Part shown: in pieces, positions 48,123 through 57,116 of the stretch
Position numbering within the stretch: the stretch's first letter is position 1
Layout: each line of letters starts with the position of its first letter
Virus record (IMG/VR): IMGVR_UViG_3300006028_000013
Location: 1-58,419 of that record
Source of the DNA: a virus
Strand: one strand, 5' to 3'
Length of the DNA: 58,419 nt
Translations under genes and position numbers: made by a program
Notes under the pieces: model-generated
The model's database searches: none
What the model saw: the letters and a program-made list of their open reading frames with translations, nothing else
Told to the model about the DNA's origin: nothing

Positions 48123-48371
48123 ATGTCCTTGGATCACTCAGAGGATGAACTCGCGCGCGCGGTAGCGCGCGGCATTCGTCAGGAACGTGAGCAGCGCGAG
48201 AACATGGCCGCGCGCGTCGTCATTGCCATCGTGCTGTGTGTTGTGGTGTGGTGCGTCGTGGTCGCAGTCACGCAGACGGCCGGGGTTGCGACAGTCGCTG
48301 CGGTGATCGCGTTCGTGGTGCCGTTCATCGTGGGCGCGCGAACGGTCGGCGACGACCTAGCGGGGCGCTGA
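48123..48371 (+). CDS. Rightward membrane protein
   Basis: 82 residues. A charged N terminus (SEDELARAVARGIRQEREQRE) and two hydrophobic helices (about 32-49 and 55-73). It lies in the small gap between the tape measure and the distal tail gene on the opposite strand, with its own 60-base upstream region. It could be a second holin or a superinfection protein. Confidence 0.55.
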   Translation: MSLDHSEDELARAVARGIRQEREQRENMAARVVIAIVLCVVVWCVVVAVTQTAGVATVAAVIAFVVPFIVGARTVGDDLAGR

Positions 48372-50633
48372 GCCAGTCGCGAACGAGCCACCCAGCGCGC
48401 CGGCGACCGGCGTGCCCTGCATCGCGGCCTGCCATGCTGCGGCGATCGCATCGACGACCGCAGCCTTGACCTGATCGACCATGTTGTCGACGTGCGCCGG
48501 GTCCGAGGCATTCACGCCGTTCACGGTGACGTTGATATCGCCCTGGTGTGTCACAGCCGGACCTTCCCCGCCGGCGCCGGCTACGGGTGCCGGTCCGAAG
48601 GTGGGGAACTTGTCGCGGTTCTGGATGAGGAAGAGTTCGGCCGATGCGGCCTTCTCGCGCGCTTCGGCGATGGCCATTTCCGCCTGGAATCCCTTTTCGG
48701 TCAGGTCGAATCGTTGCTTTTCCAGATCGACCACGTGCTGCTGGTCCTCGACTTGTCGCTTGGCGATGACGGCCGCGGCATCGGCCGGCGCCATCGCTTC
48801 GGTCACGCCGAGTTTCTGACCAGCGGTGGTGTTTGCCGCGAGCTGCGCGTCGAGGTCGGTTGCCGACTTCGCACGATTGGCGAGCGCGACGTTGTGCTCA
48901 GCCGCCAGTAGTCCCGGCTCGAGTTGCCTGCCCTGCTGCTGCAAGCTGTGCAGTTGCTGACGCAGCGCATCCCGATCGACGGCAGAGCCGCCCGAGCGCG
49001 AAGCCGCGATCTGCGCCTTGATCTCGTTCTCTTGGAACGTGATGTCGGCGCTCGCGTTCTGTAGCGGCGATGCGGATTGCTGCGCCAGGAGCGATGCGCG
49101 CTGCTCTTCGAGTTGTAGTCGGTCGCGTGCGAAGTTGACCGCGTTGCGGTCGATATCCTCGATCTGGCGCTTGTACTCGACCAGTGCGGAGTTCGCTTCG
49201 ACCTCAGCCGACTTCAGCGTGAGCAGTTGCTGCGCGTCAGCGAGGCTGTCGATGTCGAATTGCGCTTTGCGTCCAGCCTGCGCGTTTTGCAGGCCCTGGA
49301 GTTGGGCTTTCGCGACATCGGCTGCGGCTGTCGCGGCTTTGCTGCCAAATGCGCCTGTCCCAGATTCGCCTTCTGCGCCGGCGCCCGCCTCAGCCGACGC
49401 GGATGACGCCAGCAGATCCCCGGCCGAATTGCCGGGCAACTTGTTGAGCAGGTCCCTGGCCGTTGTCGCGGCACCACCGAGCACCGGGGTGCTGAATGCT
49501 TCCTGCGGCAGGCTGTTATAGGCGGCCTTGAGCTGATAGAGCGTGTCGATCGCATCGCGCAGTGGCTGGCTGAACGTGTACACCGCAGCACCGATCACTG
49601 CAAACATCGCGGTAAGCGGCGTGAGCACGACTGATGCGACCTTGGCGGCAGCGGCCAGCACGACCATGCCCGACCCGATGCCGAGCAGTGCACCGGTCGC
49701 GGGCGAGTCGGCGACGGCCTTGAGTTGCGGCGTCAGGCTGGTGGCGAGCACTCCAGCGAATCCCGCGGTGGCTTCGGCGGCGCGCGTGATAGCCGGCATG
49801 AACACGGCGCCGAGTTGCACGGCAATGCCCTGCATCGCGAGGTCCATGTCTTTATGCGCAAGGGTGAAGCGCAGCACGTCGTCGAGGTTCTCGCCCGTGA
49901 GCGTCAGGCCGTACTTCTCGGCCGCCGCCGCGGTCGCTTCGATACCGGCTCTGCCCTGATCCAACATCAGCAGCATCGACTGCGAGCCGCGGCCCATGAT
50001 GGCCGTGAGCGCCAGGTTCTTCTGCTGCTCGTCCGTGCTGTGTTTGAAACCCTCGGCCAACATGGCGAGTTTTTCAATCGCCGGGATGGTCTGTGATGCC
50101 GCGACCTCCGCGGACACGCCGAACTCCTGCAGGAACTGGCCGGCGGTCTTGCCGCCGGTCGTCGTGATGCCCTCGATGTCCTCTTGGCCAGCGAGGGCCT
50201 TTTCAAAACGCGATAGGCGCGTCGTCGCCTCGTCGAGCGAAGGCGTGTACTTCTCGAAGATAGCGACCAGCGCGCTCGAGTTCGCGGCCGTGTCGCCAGT
50301 GATGCGCTGCACGCTGAGCACGGCCTTGCCATACGTGTCGATCTGTTCGGCCGCATTGGCGATGCGCTCTGAGATGGACATGGCGACGTTTGCGGCGAGC
50401 ATGCCGGTGGCCATGCCGACGGCCATCTTGCCGATGTTGTTCAGTTCGGCACCGAACTTGCCGAACGCGCCTGCCGACTCTTCGGTCTTTTTCGCCGTCT
50501 TCTCGACGGTGCTCCCCGTATTGGCCATGATCTGCTCGAGTTGGCGCGTCTGCTGCTGTAGCTCGCTGAGCACGCCGTTAGCTTCGCCCGCATTCGCCGT
50601 GATGTTGATCAGGAGCTCTGCGGTTGACGCCAT
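48357..50633 (-). CDS. Tail tape measure protein
   Basis: 758 residues, the longest helical protein of the late operon. It has helical repeats, a hydrophobic region (about 255-345) including FAGVLATSLTPQL and a GSGMVVLAAAAKVASVVLTP stretch, and many Gln/Ala-rich coiled coils. At about 0.15 nm per residue the tail would be roughly 110 nm. It follows the two tail assembly chaperone frames, the standard order. Its end overlaps the rightward membrane gene by 15 bases. Confidence 0.92.
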   Translation of the reverse strand: MASTAELLINITANAGEANGVLSELQQQTRQLEQIMANTGSTVEKTAKKTEESAGAFGKFGAELNNIGKMAVGMATGMLAANVAMSISERIANAAEQIDTYGKAVLSVQRITGDTAANSSALVAIFEKYTPSLDEATTRLSRFEKALAGQEDIEGITTTGGKTAGQFLQEFGVSAEVAASQTIPAIEKLAMLAEGFKHSTDEQQKNLALTAIMGRGSQSMLLMLDQGRAGIEATAAAAEKYGLTLTGENLDDVLRFTLAHKDMDLAMQGIAVQLGAVFMPAITRAAEATAGFAGVLATSLTPQLKAVADSPATGALLGIGSGMVVLAAAAKVASVVLTPLTAMFAVIGAAVYTFSQPLRDAIDTLYQLKAAYNSLPQEAFSTPVLGGAATTARDLLNKLPGNSAGDLLASSASAEAGAGAEGESGTGAFGSKAATAAADVAKAQLQGLQNAQAGRKAQFDIDSLADAQQLLTLKSAEVEANSALVEYKRQIEDIDRNAVNFARDRLQLEEQRASLLAQQSASPLQNASADITFQENEIKAQIAASRSGGSAVDRDALRQQLHSLQQQGRQLEPGLLAAEHNVALANRAKSATDLDAQLAANTTAGQKLGVTEAMAPADAAAVIAKRQVEDQQHVVDLEKQRFDLTEKGFQAEMAIAEAREKAASAELFLIQNRDKFPTFGPAPVAGAGGEGPAVTHQGDINVTVNGVNASDPAHVDNMVDQVKAAVVDAIAAAWQAAMQGTPVAGALGGSFATGSAPR

Positions 50634-50884
50634 CGACCAGGAACCAGGGACCTTTCTTGTGCCGCGGACTTCGCGTTCTTCTCGGCTTCCTCACGCGAGC
50701 GACGGAACCGCTCGTTATCGATCTCGAACACGGCCAGCCAGTAGGCTTGCTCACCGCGGCCGAGTTCGCGCAGCAGACGCTTGTGCGTCATGTGCAATTC
50801 CTTGGCGATCAGGTACTCGTTGTGGAGTCCTGGATCACTCAGCAGATGCGCTTTTGGCGTCCTCTTGGGCGCGCCTGCCGACAC
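50609..50884 (-). CDS. Second tail assembly chaperone frame (T-like)
   Basis: 91 residues from a GTG within the preceding chaperone gene, and overlapping the tape measure gene start. NEYLIAKELHMTHKRLLREL and YWLAVFEIDNERFRRSREE are helical and typical of the short frame before a tape measure gene. In most such phages it is made as a frameshift extension of the first chaperone; here it lies in the +1 frame. Confidence 0.7.
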   Translation of the reverse strand: MSAGAPKRTPKAHLLSDPGLHNEYLIAKELHMTHKRLLRELGRGEQAYWLAVFEIDNERFRRSREEAEKNAKSAAQERSLVPGRWRQPQSS

Positions 50885-51263
50885 CGGAACGCGCGAGGAT
50901 CTCGCTCAGGATCGTGTTGACCGGACCAAACGAGCGTTCGATGATCCAGCGTTTAGCGACTTCGTAGTCGATCTTCGGCTCGATCATGCCGAGCGCGAGG
51001 CACCAGGCATTCAACAGGTCCTCGTTGGTCTCGCGCTTCTTCGGATCCCACGACTGCACGCGCGCGACAGCCAGTTCGTCGTAGCTCAAGCTGCGCACTT
51101 TGACGAACCCGCCCCATTCGGGGATCTCGAGGTCCGTCTCGGCGCGATCGTTCGCGGCGTTGATCTGATCGACGGTGAGCGCTTTCGCGCGCATGTCGGC
51201 GACGACCTCGGCGACTGCCTGCTCGAGTACTGCCTCTTTCTCTTTGATTGTTGCGGCGGTCAC
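50835..51263 (-). CDS. Tail assembly chaperone (G-like)
   Basis: 142 residues. LEIPEWGGFVKVRSLSYDEL and an AWCLALGMIEPKIDYE segment match the Gp13/XkdN-type chaperones of siphophages, which bind the tape measure protein during assembly. The 3' end overlaps the next frame by 50 bases and contains a run AAAA where a +1 slip would join them. Confidence 0.75.
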   Translation of the reverse strand: MTAATIKEKEAVLEQAVAEVVADMRAKALTVDQINAANDRAETDLEIPEWGGFVKVRSLSYDELAVARVQSWDPKKRETNEDLLNAWCLALGMIEPKIDYEVAKRWIIERSFGPVNTILSEILARSGVGRRAQEDAKSASAE

Positions 51264-52537
51264 AGTACGCCCGTGTTGCGGATCGCGAAGGTATCGGCGT
51301 TCGTGCCGCCAGTGACGGCGACCGGACTGGACGCGACCAGGGAGGTGTAGACGCGCGTGATGATGACGCCCGGCGGCTGCGCGGCCAGCACGTTTGACGC
51401 ACTGATGACCGCGAGGTCCTGCGTACCAGGGATCGGGGTTTGCGTGGCCGCCGTGCCCGAGGATGCCATCGGGATGACCGTGCCGTTTGGCTGCGACGGC
51501 GGAATGTTCGCCGTGTACGTGACCGAGGTCGTGGCGCCCGTGGACTGGACCGTGACGGAGATCGTCGAGGCCGCGGAACCCGTGCTGCCGGCGTTGGTGA
51601 CGACGACCTCGAATGCGTCCTGCAAACCGAGGATGACCTTCTTGTCGACGACCGTCGCCGTGCCGCTGCCAGTGAAGGCGACCGTGGCCAGGCGCATCGA
51701 GTGGTCCTTGCCGTTACGCAGGATGCGGACGTACTCGGCGAAGCCCGCGGGGAAGTCGAAGGGCGTGACCGTCTGATGGGTGGTCTTTGCCCACGCCAGC
51801 AGTGTCAGGCCCTGGCCGTTGGTGCCCAATCCCTGCGATGCGGTGCACGTCTGGACGTACTTGTCGATGCTCGTGAGGGCGAAGCCGAGCTCGTTCTTGA
51901 CCGCTTTGCGGGAGATGAGGTTGGACTGGCCAGCGTCGAAGTCGGCGAAGATGCGCGCGGCCGGATCGGTCGTCTGCGCGGCGTAGGCCGTCAGCGTCTG
52001 GCCGAGCGTGATGTTGGCCGTCGCAATCGAGGTGCCGCCACCGTTGAACAGGATGCGAATCATCGCGATCAGGCAGTAGCCCGGCGGAATGTTTGGCCGC
52101 ACCTCAGTGTCGAGGCGATCCGCGCGCGGGCCGCGGAAGACGGTCAGCGCGCCGAGGATGTCGCAGCACAGCGCGGCGTCGTAGAACTGGCCAGCGAGCA
52201 GCGCCGAGCCGTCGGTGCAGGTCTGACTCCACGTCGCCGTTGAGCCGAAGGTCGCATTGGTTGCGCATGTGACGGCCGCGCCCTGGATGGTGACGTTGCC
52301 GCCGGTGACGTTAACGGTGATGCCAGGACCGACCTGGGCGACCGCGACCGCGCTGCCAGCGGTGATGCCGGTGATCAGGTCGTTACCGCCGCGGCAGTAA
52401 CTTTTGACGGCCTCGAGCCAGTAGAACGGGCCGGATTGATGGCCCTCGTTGCCGACGACGCGCATGTATTCGTTGTGCGCGCGCCCCACCCAGGTGCAGA
52501 CGTTGGTGAGCAGTGTCGTATCGACTGCAATAGACAT
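51260..52537 (-). CDS. Large virion protein between tube and chaperones
   Basis: 425 residues, rich in Ala, Thr, Gly and Val. The N-terminal ~280 residues include LTNVCTWVGRAHNEYMRVVG and a VKNELGFALTSIDKYVQTC helix; the last ~130 residues look like an Ig-like beta domain (VTVQSTGATTSVTYTANIPP). It could be a second tail tube/decoration protein or a sheath-like component. No firm family; the starts and ends overlap both neighbours. Confidence 0.6.
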   Translation of the reverse strand: MSIAVDTTLLTNVCTWVGRAHNEYMRVVGNEGHQSGPFYWLEAVKSYCRGGNDLITGITAGSAVAVAQVGPGITVNVTGGNVTIQGAAVTCATNATFGSTATWSQTCTDGSALLAGQFYDAALCCDILGALTVFRGPRADRLDTEVRPNIPPGYCLIAMIRILFNGGGTSIATANITLGQTLTAYAAQTTDPAARIFADFDAGQSNLISRKAVKNELGFALTSIDKYVQTCTASQGLGTNGQGLTLLAWAKTTHQTVTPFDFPAGFAEYVRILRNGKDHSMRLATVAFTGSGTATVVDKKVILGLQDAFEVVVTNAGSTGSAASTISVTVQSTGATTSVTYTANIPPSQPNGTVIPMASSGTAATQTPIPGTQDLAVISASNVLAAQPPGVIITRVYTSLVASSPVAVTGGTNADTFAIRNTGVL

Positions 52538-52758
52538 CAGGGGTTCTCCGTTGCGTCAGATACGACGACTTTCTTTGTGGTTGGCGACTGGACGCCGACA
52601 AGAGAGCAGTACGGCTCACCGGTCTCGGGATCGACCGCGCCGCTTTTCGCGAGCTCCACCAGCGCCGGCGACGGATAGTCGACGACGTCGCCGGGCTCGT
52701 GCGTGCCTTCGCGGTCGGCGATGCGCGAGCCTGCGCCGATACGAACTGGCTGACTCAC
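52537..52758 (-). CDS. Small virion-region protein
   Basis: 73 residues with a RIGAGSRIADREGTHEPGD start and an acidic DPETGEPYC centre. It overlaps the genes on both sides by one to four bases. Probably an assembly factor. Not recognised. Confidence 0.55.
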   Translation of the reverse strand: MSQPVRIGAGSRIADREGTHEPGDVVDYPSPALVELAKSGAVDPETGEPYCSLVGVQSPTTKKVVVSDATENP

Positions 52759-53144
52759 GAGAACGTCACCAGCCCATCGACGGCAAGCTTGGCCGTGAAC
52801 TCGGCGGCGCCTTCGGCCGGGGTGTGCTCGTCATAGAGGACGCAGTAGGCGTTGCACGAGCGCGTGCCGCCGGCGGCGCCCTGCGGCTTGAATACGACCG
52901 CGCCAACGGTCGGCACGGCTTCGGCCATCTTCGTGGTAAAGACGGTTGTCGCCGTGACATGTACCCAGCCTTGCAAGTCGATGAGGGTCGTGGTGGGTCC
53001 GACGATCTGCGAGACGGCGCCGCCGCCGAGGATGGGCAGGGGCGTCTCTTTGCGGGTCGGTGAGAACTTGACGTCCTTGAGGAAGAGACTGATGTCGGTT
53101 CCCGCATAGCTGAATGTGGCATCGAAGCCGCTCGAAAAAGGCAT
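52755..53144 (-). CDS. Tail tube-like protein
   Basis: 129 residues, almost all strand: FDATFSYAGTDISLFLKDV, then LIDLQGWVHVTATTVFTTKM and a C-terminal AEFTAKLAVDGLVTFS. The length and beta pattern match small major tail tube proteins, and it follows the tail terminator-like gene. A good ribosome site AGGAGG precedes the ATG. Confidence 0.65.
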   Translation of the reverse strand: MPFSSGFDATFSYAGTDISLFLKDVKFSPTRKETPLPILGGGAVSQIVGPTTTLIDLQGWVHVTATTVFTTKMAEAVPTVGAVVFKPQGAAGGTRSCNAYCVLYDEHTPAEGAAEFTAKLAVDGLVTFS

Positions 53145-53186
53145 CAGGAGACCTCCGAAGGAGTTGGGGTGTAGGCGTTGGACGAG

Positions 53187-53624
53187 TTAGGCGCCGGCGA
53201 CGGTGCTCATGAGCGGCACGTTCACGGTGAAGCCGTAGAACTCACCGCTGCCCCATTTCATCGTGTAGACGAATCCGGTATTGCCGAACCCCATCTTCGA
53301 CGTCAGGTGCGCGCGATCGACAAACCGGTCACCGACCTGGCTCAGGTGTGTATACGTGTCGTGGAATTCGGTCGATAGTCGCAGGCAATCCTGGTACGCC
53401 TTCGCCACGTTGCCTGTGGTGACGGATGCAACGAATACGCGCACCCAGTATTCGCAGGTGCCGAACTTGGTGTAATCGTCGGGTCCGAGTAACGTCATCG
53501 CCGCGGGAAACGTGACCAGCGTCTGCGGCAGGTTCGTCGAGCCGTAGGCGATCGCGATACCGGGGATCTGGCGATTGACGGTGGCGAGCTGGTCGATGAT
53601 CTGCGCGTGCGTCTGCTGCGCCAT
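53187..53624 (-). CDS. Tail terminator-like neck protein
   Basis: 145 residues. Helical start (HAQIIDQLATVNRQIPGIAI), then an alternating strand pattern FVASVTTGNVAKAYQD and HLTSKMGFGNTGFVYTMKW. Order between the gp10-like gene and the tube protein indicates the tail terminator or closure protein. The family is inferred. Confidence 0.65.
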   Translation of the reverse strand: MAQQTHAQIIDQLATVNRQIPGIAIAYGSTNLPQTLVTFPAAMTLLGPDDYTKFGTCEYWVRVFVASVTTGNVAKAYQDCLRLSTEFHDTYTHLSQVGDRFVDRAHLTSKMGFGNTGFVYTMKWGSGEFYGFTVNVPLMSTVAGA

Positions 53625-54034
53625 CAGCGATTGAGTTCAGCCTGTATCGCCGCGGTGAAGTCCCGGCCGATGGCTTCGGCCGACTCATTCACGACTTGCA
53701 GATCGGTTTGCCAGTGGTGCATGTTCCAGGCTTGATGTGGATCGCCGAGGGTTGGATCGTGCTCGACGAAGCCGGCGTACGAGACGTCAGTGCTGGCGAT
53801 GACGCCCATGAGACCGCCGACTCCGCCAACCGGTGATTGCGCGCCCCAGCTTCGGCCGAGGTCGCCAGTGCGGACGTAGGTGCTGGCCGGTGGTGGCGGC
53901 GGGTAATCCGCCAACCGCTGCCGGATCAATTCCTGCGCGCGTTTCATCGGCGCCATAAGCGTGTTGAGCGACGCCGCGCCTGCGAGTTTCGCGGTCAGTT
54001 TCTCTAAGCCGACGAGTTGGATGGTGATCTGCAC
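53624..54034 (-). CDS. HK97 gp10-like head-tail joining protein
   Basis: 136 residues. YVRTGDLGRSWGAQSPVGG followed by SYAGFVEHDP is the HK97-gp10 motif, with a helical N terminus (KRAQELIRQRLADYP). It forms part of the neck. Its stop abuts the next gene's start. Confidence 0.82.
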   Translation of the reverse strand: MQITIQLVGLEKLTAKLAGAASLNTLMAPMKRAQELIRQRLADYPPPPPASTYVRTGDLGRSWGAQSPVGGVGGLMGVIASTDVSYAGFVEHDPTLGDPHQAWNMHHWQTDLQVVNESAEAIGRDFTAAIQAELNR

Positions 54035-54038
54035 TCGT

Positions 54039-54728
54039 CTATGCTCCCCAGACGAATTCGCGGTACTTGCCCGCGACTTCCCACAGGATGGCCGCCACGT
54101 CGACGTCGCTGTAGCCGATGTGCACCGCGGCGCCGCCCAGCGATGAGCTCGAGCCGCCGCCGGGTGTTGGCTTGCGGTAGTAGATCATGGCGAGCTGCAA
54201 GCACGCGCGGCGGATCGGATAGGGCGTGATGCCGTCCTCGACGATGCCCCAGGAGCCATCGATCTGGACACGCGCCTGGCCGAGCGGGAACTCGAAATGG
54301 CCGGTCTCCTGATTGGTGTCGATGGTGCGCTTCGTCTCGGCGTTCAGCGGCAGCAGAAAGTAGTCGGTGTTCGCCGTCCAGAGCGTCTCGAAGATGCCGT
54401 CGCCGTCCTCGTCCGTCTTGAGCGTCGTTACCGAAATGAGAGGTGGCACGCTGATCGACCGCACATTGAGCCAGCCCGGCCACAGGCTCGAGGAGTCGAC
54501 CCAGCGCGTCAGGGACAGACCGCGGCCAGTCAGCCCTGACGTCTGGATTGAGAACAGCTTGACAGCGCTGCGCGGCGCGAAGGTGCCCGGCTCCTGAAAA
54601 CAGAACGCGTCGATGGCGCGTGACGCGTCTGTGATGGCGCGATCGAGGCGTGCGTCTTCGTTGGGATCGGTGACCTGCATCTCTTCCGAGAGGTCACCGC
54701 GGAGGCAGTAATTGGCAGCGGCTGTCAT
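54039..54728 (-). CDS. Head-tail connector (gp6-like)
   Basis: 229 residues. An N-terminal helical part (LSEEMQVTDPNEDARLDRAI followed by TDASRAIDAFC) is the gp6-type connector pattern; the middle has beta strands and RRACLQLAMIYYRK near the end. It attaches to the portal. It is the first neck gene of the operon. Confidence 0.8.
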   Translation of the reverse strand: MTAAANYCLRGDLSEEMQVTDPNEDARLDRAITDASRAIDAFCFQEPGTFAPRSAVKLFSIQTSGLTGRGLSLTRWVDSSSLWPGWLNVRSISVPPLISVTTLKTDEDGDGIFETLWTANTDYFLLPLNAETKRTIDTNQETGHFEFPLGQARVQIDGSWGIVEDGITPYPIRRACLQLAMIYYRKPTPGGGSSSSLGGAAVHIGYSDVDVAAILWEVAGKYREFVWGA

Positions 54729-54732
54729 GGGA

Positions 54733-54813
54733 TTAGCCTCGTCGCGTCCAGCCGACGCCGCCGAGCAGCAGCAGGATCACGACCACGATCAGGATGAGGA
54801 CAATGGGATCCAT
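54733..54813 (-). CDS. 26-residue membrane peptide
   Basis: An ATG and a stop just before the connector gene enclose a peptide made of one hydrophobic helix (IVLILIVVVILLLLGGVGW) and a basic end. Similar peptides occur in many phages between neck and other late genes. Function unknown. Confidence 0.5.
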   Translation of the reverse strand: MDPIVLILIVVVILLLLGGVGWTRRG

Positions 54814-54820
54814 CTATCTA

Positions 54821-55135
54821 TCAGGCCGACGGGCAGGCGGGATAGTTCGGACGCAGCACGGGACCGTCCGCGCCGGGCTCGAAGCAGCAATCAACGCACC
54901 TGTCCGAGTCGCAGTGCATGTGATCGCCGACGTCGTGCTCGAGCCGCAGCAATCGGCCACAGTGCGGGCATGGCGGGCGGTTCTTGTCGGCAGCTTTCTG
55001 CGCGGCTTTGGCGTCCTCTTCAGCCTGCGCGACCGCGGCATCGGCCAGTTCAGCCGATTCCGCGGCCGTCTGCGCGGCCTCGTCTGCCGCGACAGCCTTG
55101 GCAGTCGGCTCTTCGGGATCTGTCGCTTTAGCCAT
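54821..55135 (-). CDS. Ala-rich helical protein with zinc-binding end
   Basis: 104 residues from the ATG at 55135 (GAGGAGG upstream). The first 50 residues are an Ala/Glu-rich helix (AAESAELADAAVAQAEEDAK). The second half has CPHC, HMHCDSDRC and VDCC, probably binding two zincs. The start overlaps the fused methyltransferase-glycosyltransferase gene by eight bases. Confidence 0.6.
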   Translation of the reverse strand: MAKATDPEEPTAKAVAADEAAQTAAESAELADAAVAQAEEDAKAAQKAADKNRPPCPHCGRLLRLEHDVGDHMHCDSDRCVDCCFEPGADGPVLRPNYPACPSA

Positions 55136-56501
55136 CGACATTGTCCTCCTCGTCATCGTCCGGCTCGAGTCCCAGGCCCTTGCGGCGCTGCTTGTGGGCT
55201 TCGAGCACCGTGTACATGTTGTTGACGTCGATTTCGACCGTGGCCAGATGCCCGAGGCGGATGCCTGGATCGAGCCAGATCTTGAAGCCGAGGTCGACGG
55301 CGCGCTGGCAGAACGCCCAGTCTTCGCTCAGGTCGACGTGCTCGACGGGGTCGCGCTCTTCGATGACCATGCCGCCGAACATCGGCCAGTACGCCCAATC
55401 CTGATTGGCGTGGCACAGCGGCAGCGTCTTGACCAGCGCGTCGATGACGCGGCGGTGCACGGCGATAAAGCCGGTGGCCGCAAAGCGGATCTCGCGCGGC
55501 GGCTCGCTTGGGTTGAAGTGAATCGTCTTCGAGTCCAGCGTGGCGATCGCCAGGTGCGCGCCGTCGCGAATCGGATACGCGGCGCAGATGATGTCGTGCC
55601 CTTCGCGGCACAGCTTCACCAGCCGGTTCGCGTCGTCCGGCGAGAACGTGATGTCGTCGTCGACCATCAAAAAGCAATCGTCGGCGGTCTGCCGATACCA
55701 CTTGCTGACAATGATCCCGCGAGCTCGGGGAATGTAGCCGTCACCGTACTTGATTGGCGGCACGTCCCAGCCGCTGGCCTGGAGCTTGAGGACGCTGGCG
55801 TGTGTCGGGACACTCAGCGCGCGGTAGGCGCAGATCAGTGCGCCGGCGCGCGGTGGGGCTTCCTGGTGGAGTCGCTGCCAGACGCGCACGCGACCGCGCT
55901 CGTCGAGCAGTTCCCAGCCATGCGCTTCCATGCAGTGGCCCGGATGCCAACCGCGGTTCGCCTTCAAATGGAGCGGCGTCTCGCAGTCGAAGGTTGCCGT
56001 ACTTTCGACCATCACCGCGTTCGGTTTGGCCGCACTGGCGATTGCGCCGAGGAACGCTTCCGGGTCCACGACGTGCTCGAGCACGTCCAGGCACACGAAC
56101 ATATCCGGATTGGTGAGGTCGACGTCGTTGAGTGCCTCGCGTACGTCGAACTCTTCCTCGTGCAGGAGCGCGCGCATTTTGCGGTTGGGCTCGACTCCGG
56201 TCAGGCCGAGTCCTTGCTTGTTCAGGTCGCGCAGTGCGCGCAGCTCGAAGCCGGCGCCGCAGCCGATATCGAGCACCTGCCTGGCGTCGATCTGCTGCGC
56301 CACGTGCGTCACGATGTCAGTCCACCGCTGACGCCACGGCAGGCTATGCCAGGCGTGCAGGTCGGCCTGCATACCGTTGGCGTCGCGATAGAACTGGATG
56401 ATCTCGTCGGGTGTCGACGGCGCTTTGTCACGCCACTCCTGAGCCAGGCGAGCCTGCGCGCCATGCAAGTTCAGCGCGGCGCGCTCTTCTGTCGTAGACA
56501 A
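55128..56501 (-). CDS. Fused SAM-methyltransferase and glycosyltransferase
   Basis: 457 residues. The N-terminal ~200 residues are a class I methyltransferase: VLDIGCGAGFELRAL (about 74-88) and VCLDVLEHVVDPEAFL. The C-terminal part is GT-A-like: CFLMVDDDITFSPDD near 280 with a DxD site, and EDWAFCQRAVDLGFKIWLDPG followed by RLGHL near 400, paralogous to the gene at 40717. Such fusions modify surface sugars. It probably decorates virion proteins or the host cell wall. It overlaps the GT2 gene by 31 bases. Confidence 0.82.
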   Translation of the reverse strand: MSTTEERAALNLHGAQARLAQEWRDKAPSTPDEIIQFYRDANGMQADLHAWHSLPWRQRWTDIVTHVAQQIDARQVLDIGCGAGFELRALRDLNKQGLGLTGVEPNRKMRALLHEEEFDVREALNDVDLTNPDMFVCLDVLEHVVDPEAFLGAIASAAKPNAVMVESTATFDCETPLHLKANRGWHPGHCMEAHGWELLDERGRVRVWQRLHQEAPPRAGALICAYRALSVPTHASVLKLQASGWDVPPIKYGDGYIPRARGIIVSKWYRQTADDCFLMVDDDITFSPDDANRLVKLCREGHDIICAAYPIRDGAHLAIATLDSKTIHFNPSEPPREIRFAATGFIAVHRRVIDALVKTLPLCHANQDWAYWPMFGGMVIEERDPVEHVDLSEDWAFCQRAVDLGFKIWLDPGIRLGHLATVEIDVNNMYTVLEAHKQRRKGLGLEPDDDEEDNVDG

Positions 56502-57109
56502 AACGCTGTATCCCCCTTCAGAGAATCCATCATGAATAGCCGCTGGTTGCGCTCGGTTTTGCGGCGAGTCTCGAATATGTCCGGATCGCCGCCGTAATGC
56601 ACGAGGCCTATAGCGCCGCGTAGCACGCCGCCGGTGAGCATCTTGCCGTGGTGTCGTGGATGCTCATATACGCGGCCCGCGTACCGTGTCTGCGGGTTGT
56701 TCGGCCACAGGCGCACGGTGGAAATGTCGCGCCGACCTTCTCGGCCAGCGAGCGTGCATTGGCTTGTTTCGAGGCAGTAGCCGTCGACCCGCGTATTGGG
56801 TTGCCGCAGAACGGCCCGGACCATACCTGCGCCAAATGGCGTCAGGCGCTCGTCGGCGTCGATTACCAGAACCCAGTCCTTGCGGACTTTCGCTAGACCG
56901 ATGTTGCGAGCGGCTGAGAAGTCGTCGCACCACGTGAAGTGATGAATGCGAGCACCAGCCGCGCGTGCGATACGTTCGGTCGCGTCCGTGGTGCGATCAT
57001 CGACGCCGACGATCAACTCGTCAGCAATTGGCCCGACCGAATGAAGCGCACCCGGCAGGAGCGCTTCTTCGTCCCGCACGATCATGCAGACGGTGAGCTT
57101 TGCGCTCAC
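56471..57109 (-). CDS. Family 2 glycosyltransferase
   Basis: 212 residues. LTVCMIVRDEEALLPGALHS, then a VDDRTTDATERIARAAGA segment and WVLVIDADERLTP (DAD metal site) are typical of GT2 enzymes. The last ~60 residues have RYAGRVYEHPRH. It makes a two-gene unit with the fused methyltransferase-glycosyltransferase. Confidence 0.85.
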   Translation of the reverse strand: MSAKLTVCMIVRDEEALLPGALHSVGPIADELIVGVDDRTTDATERIARAAGARIHHFTWCDDFSAARNIGLAKVRKDWVLVIDADERLTPFGAGMVRAVLRQPNTRVDGYCLETSQCTLAGREGRRDISTVRLWPNNPQTRYAGRVYEHPRHHGKMLTGGVLRGAIGLVHYGGDPDIFETRRKTERNQRLFMMDSLKGDTAFCLRQKSAPR

Positions 57110-57116
57110 GTTTCGC

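Noticed and set aside
54984-56597. A 537-residue open frame on the plus strand
   Set aside because: It is antisense to the fused methyltransferase-glycosyltransferase and GT2 genes, whose motifs are clear; long mirror frames are expected in GC-rich coding DNA.
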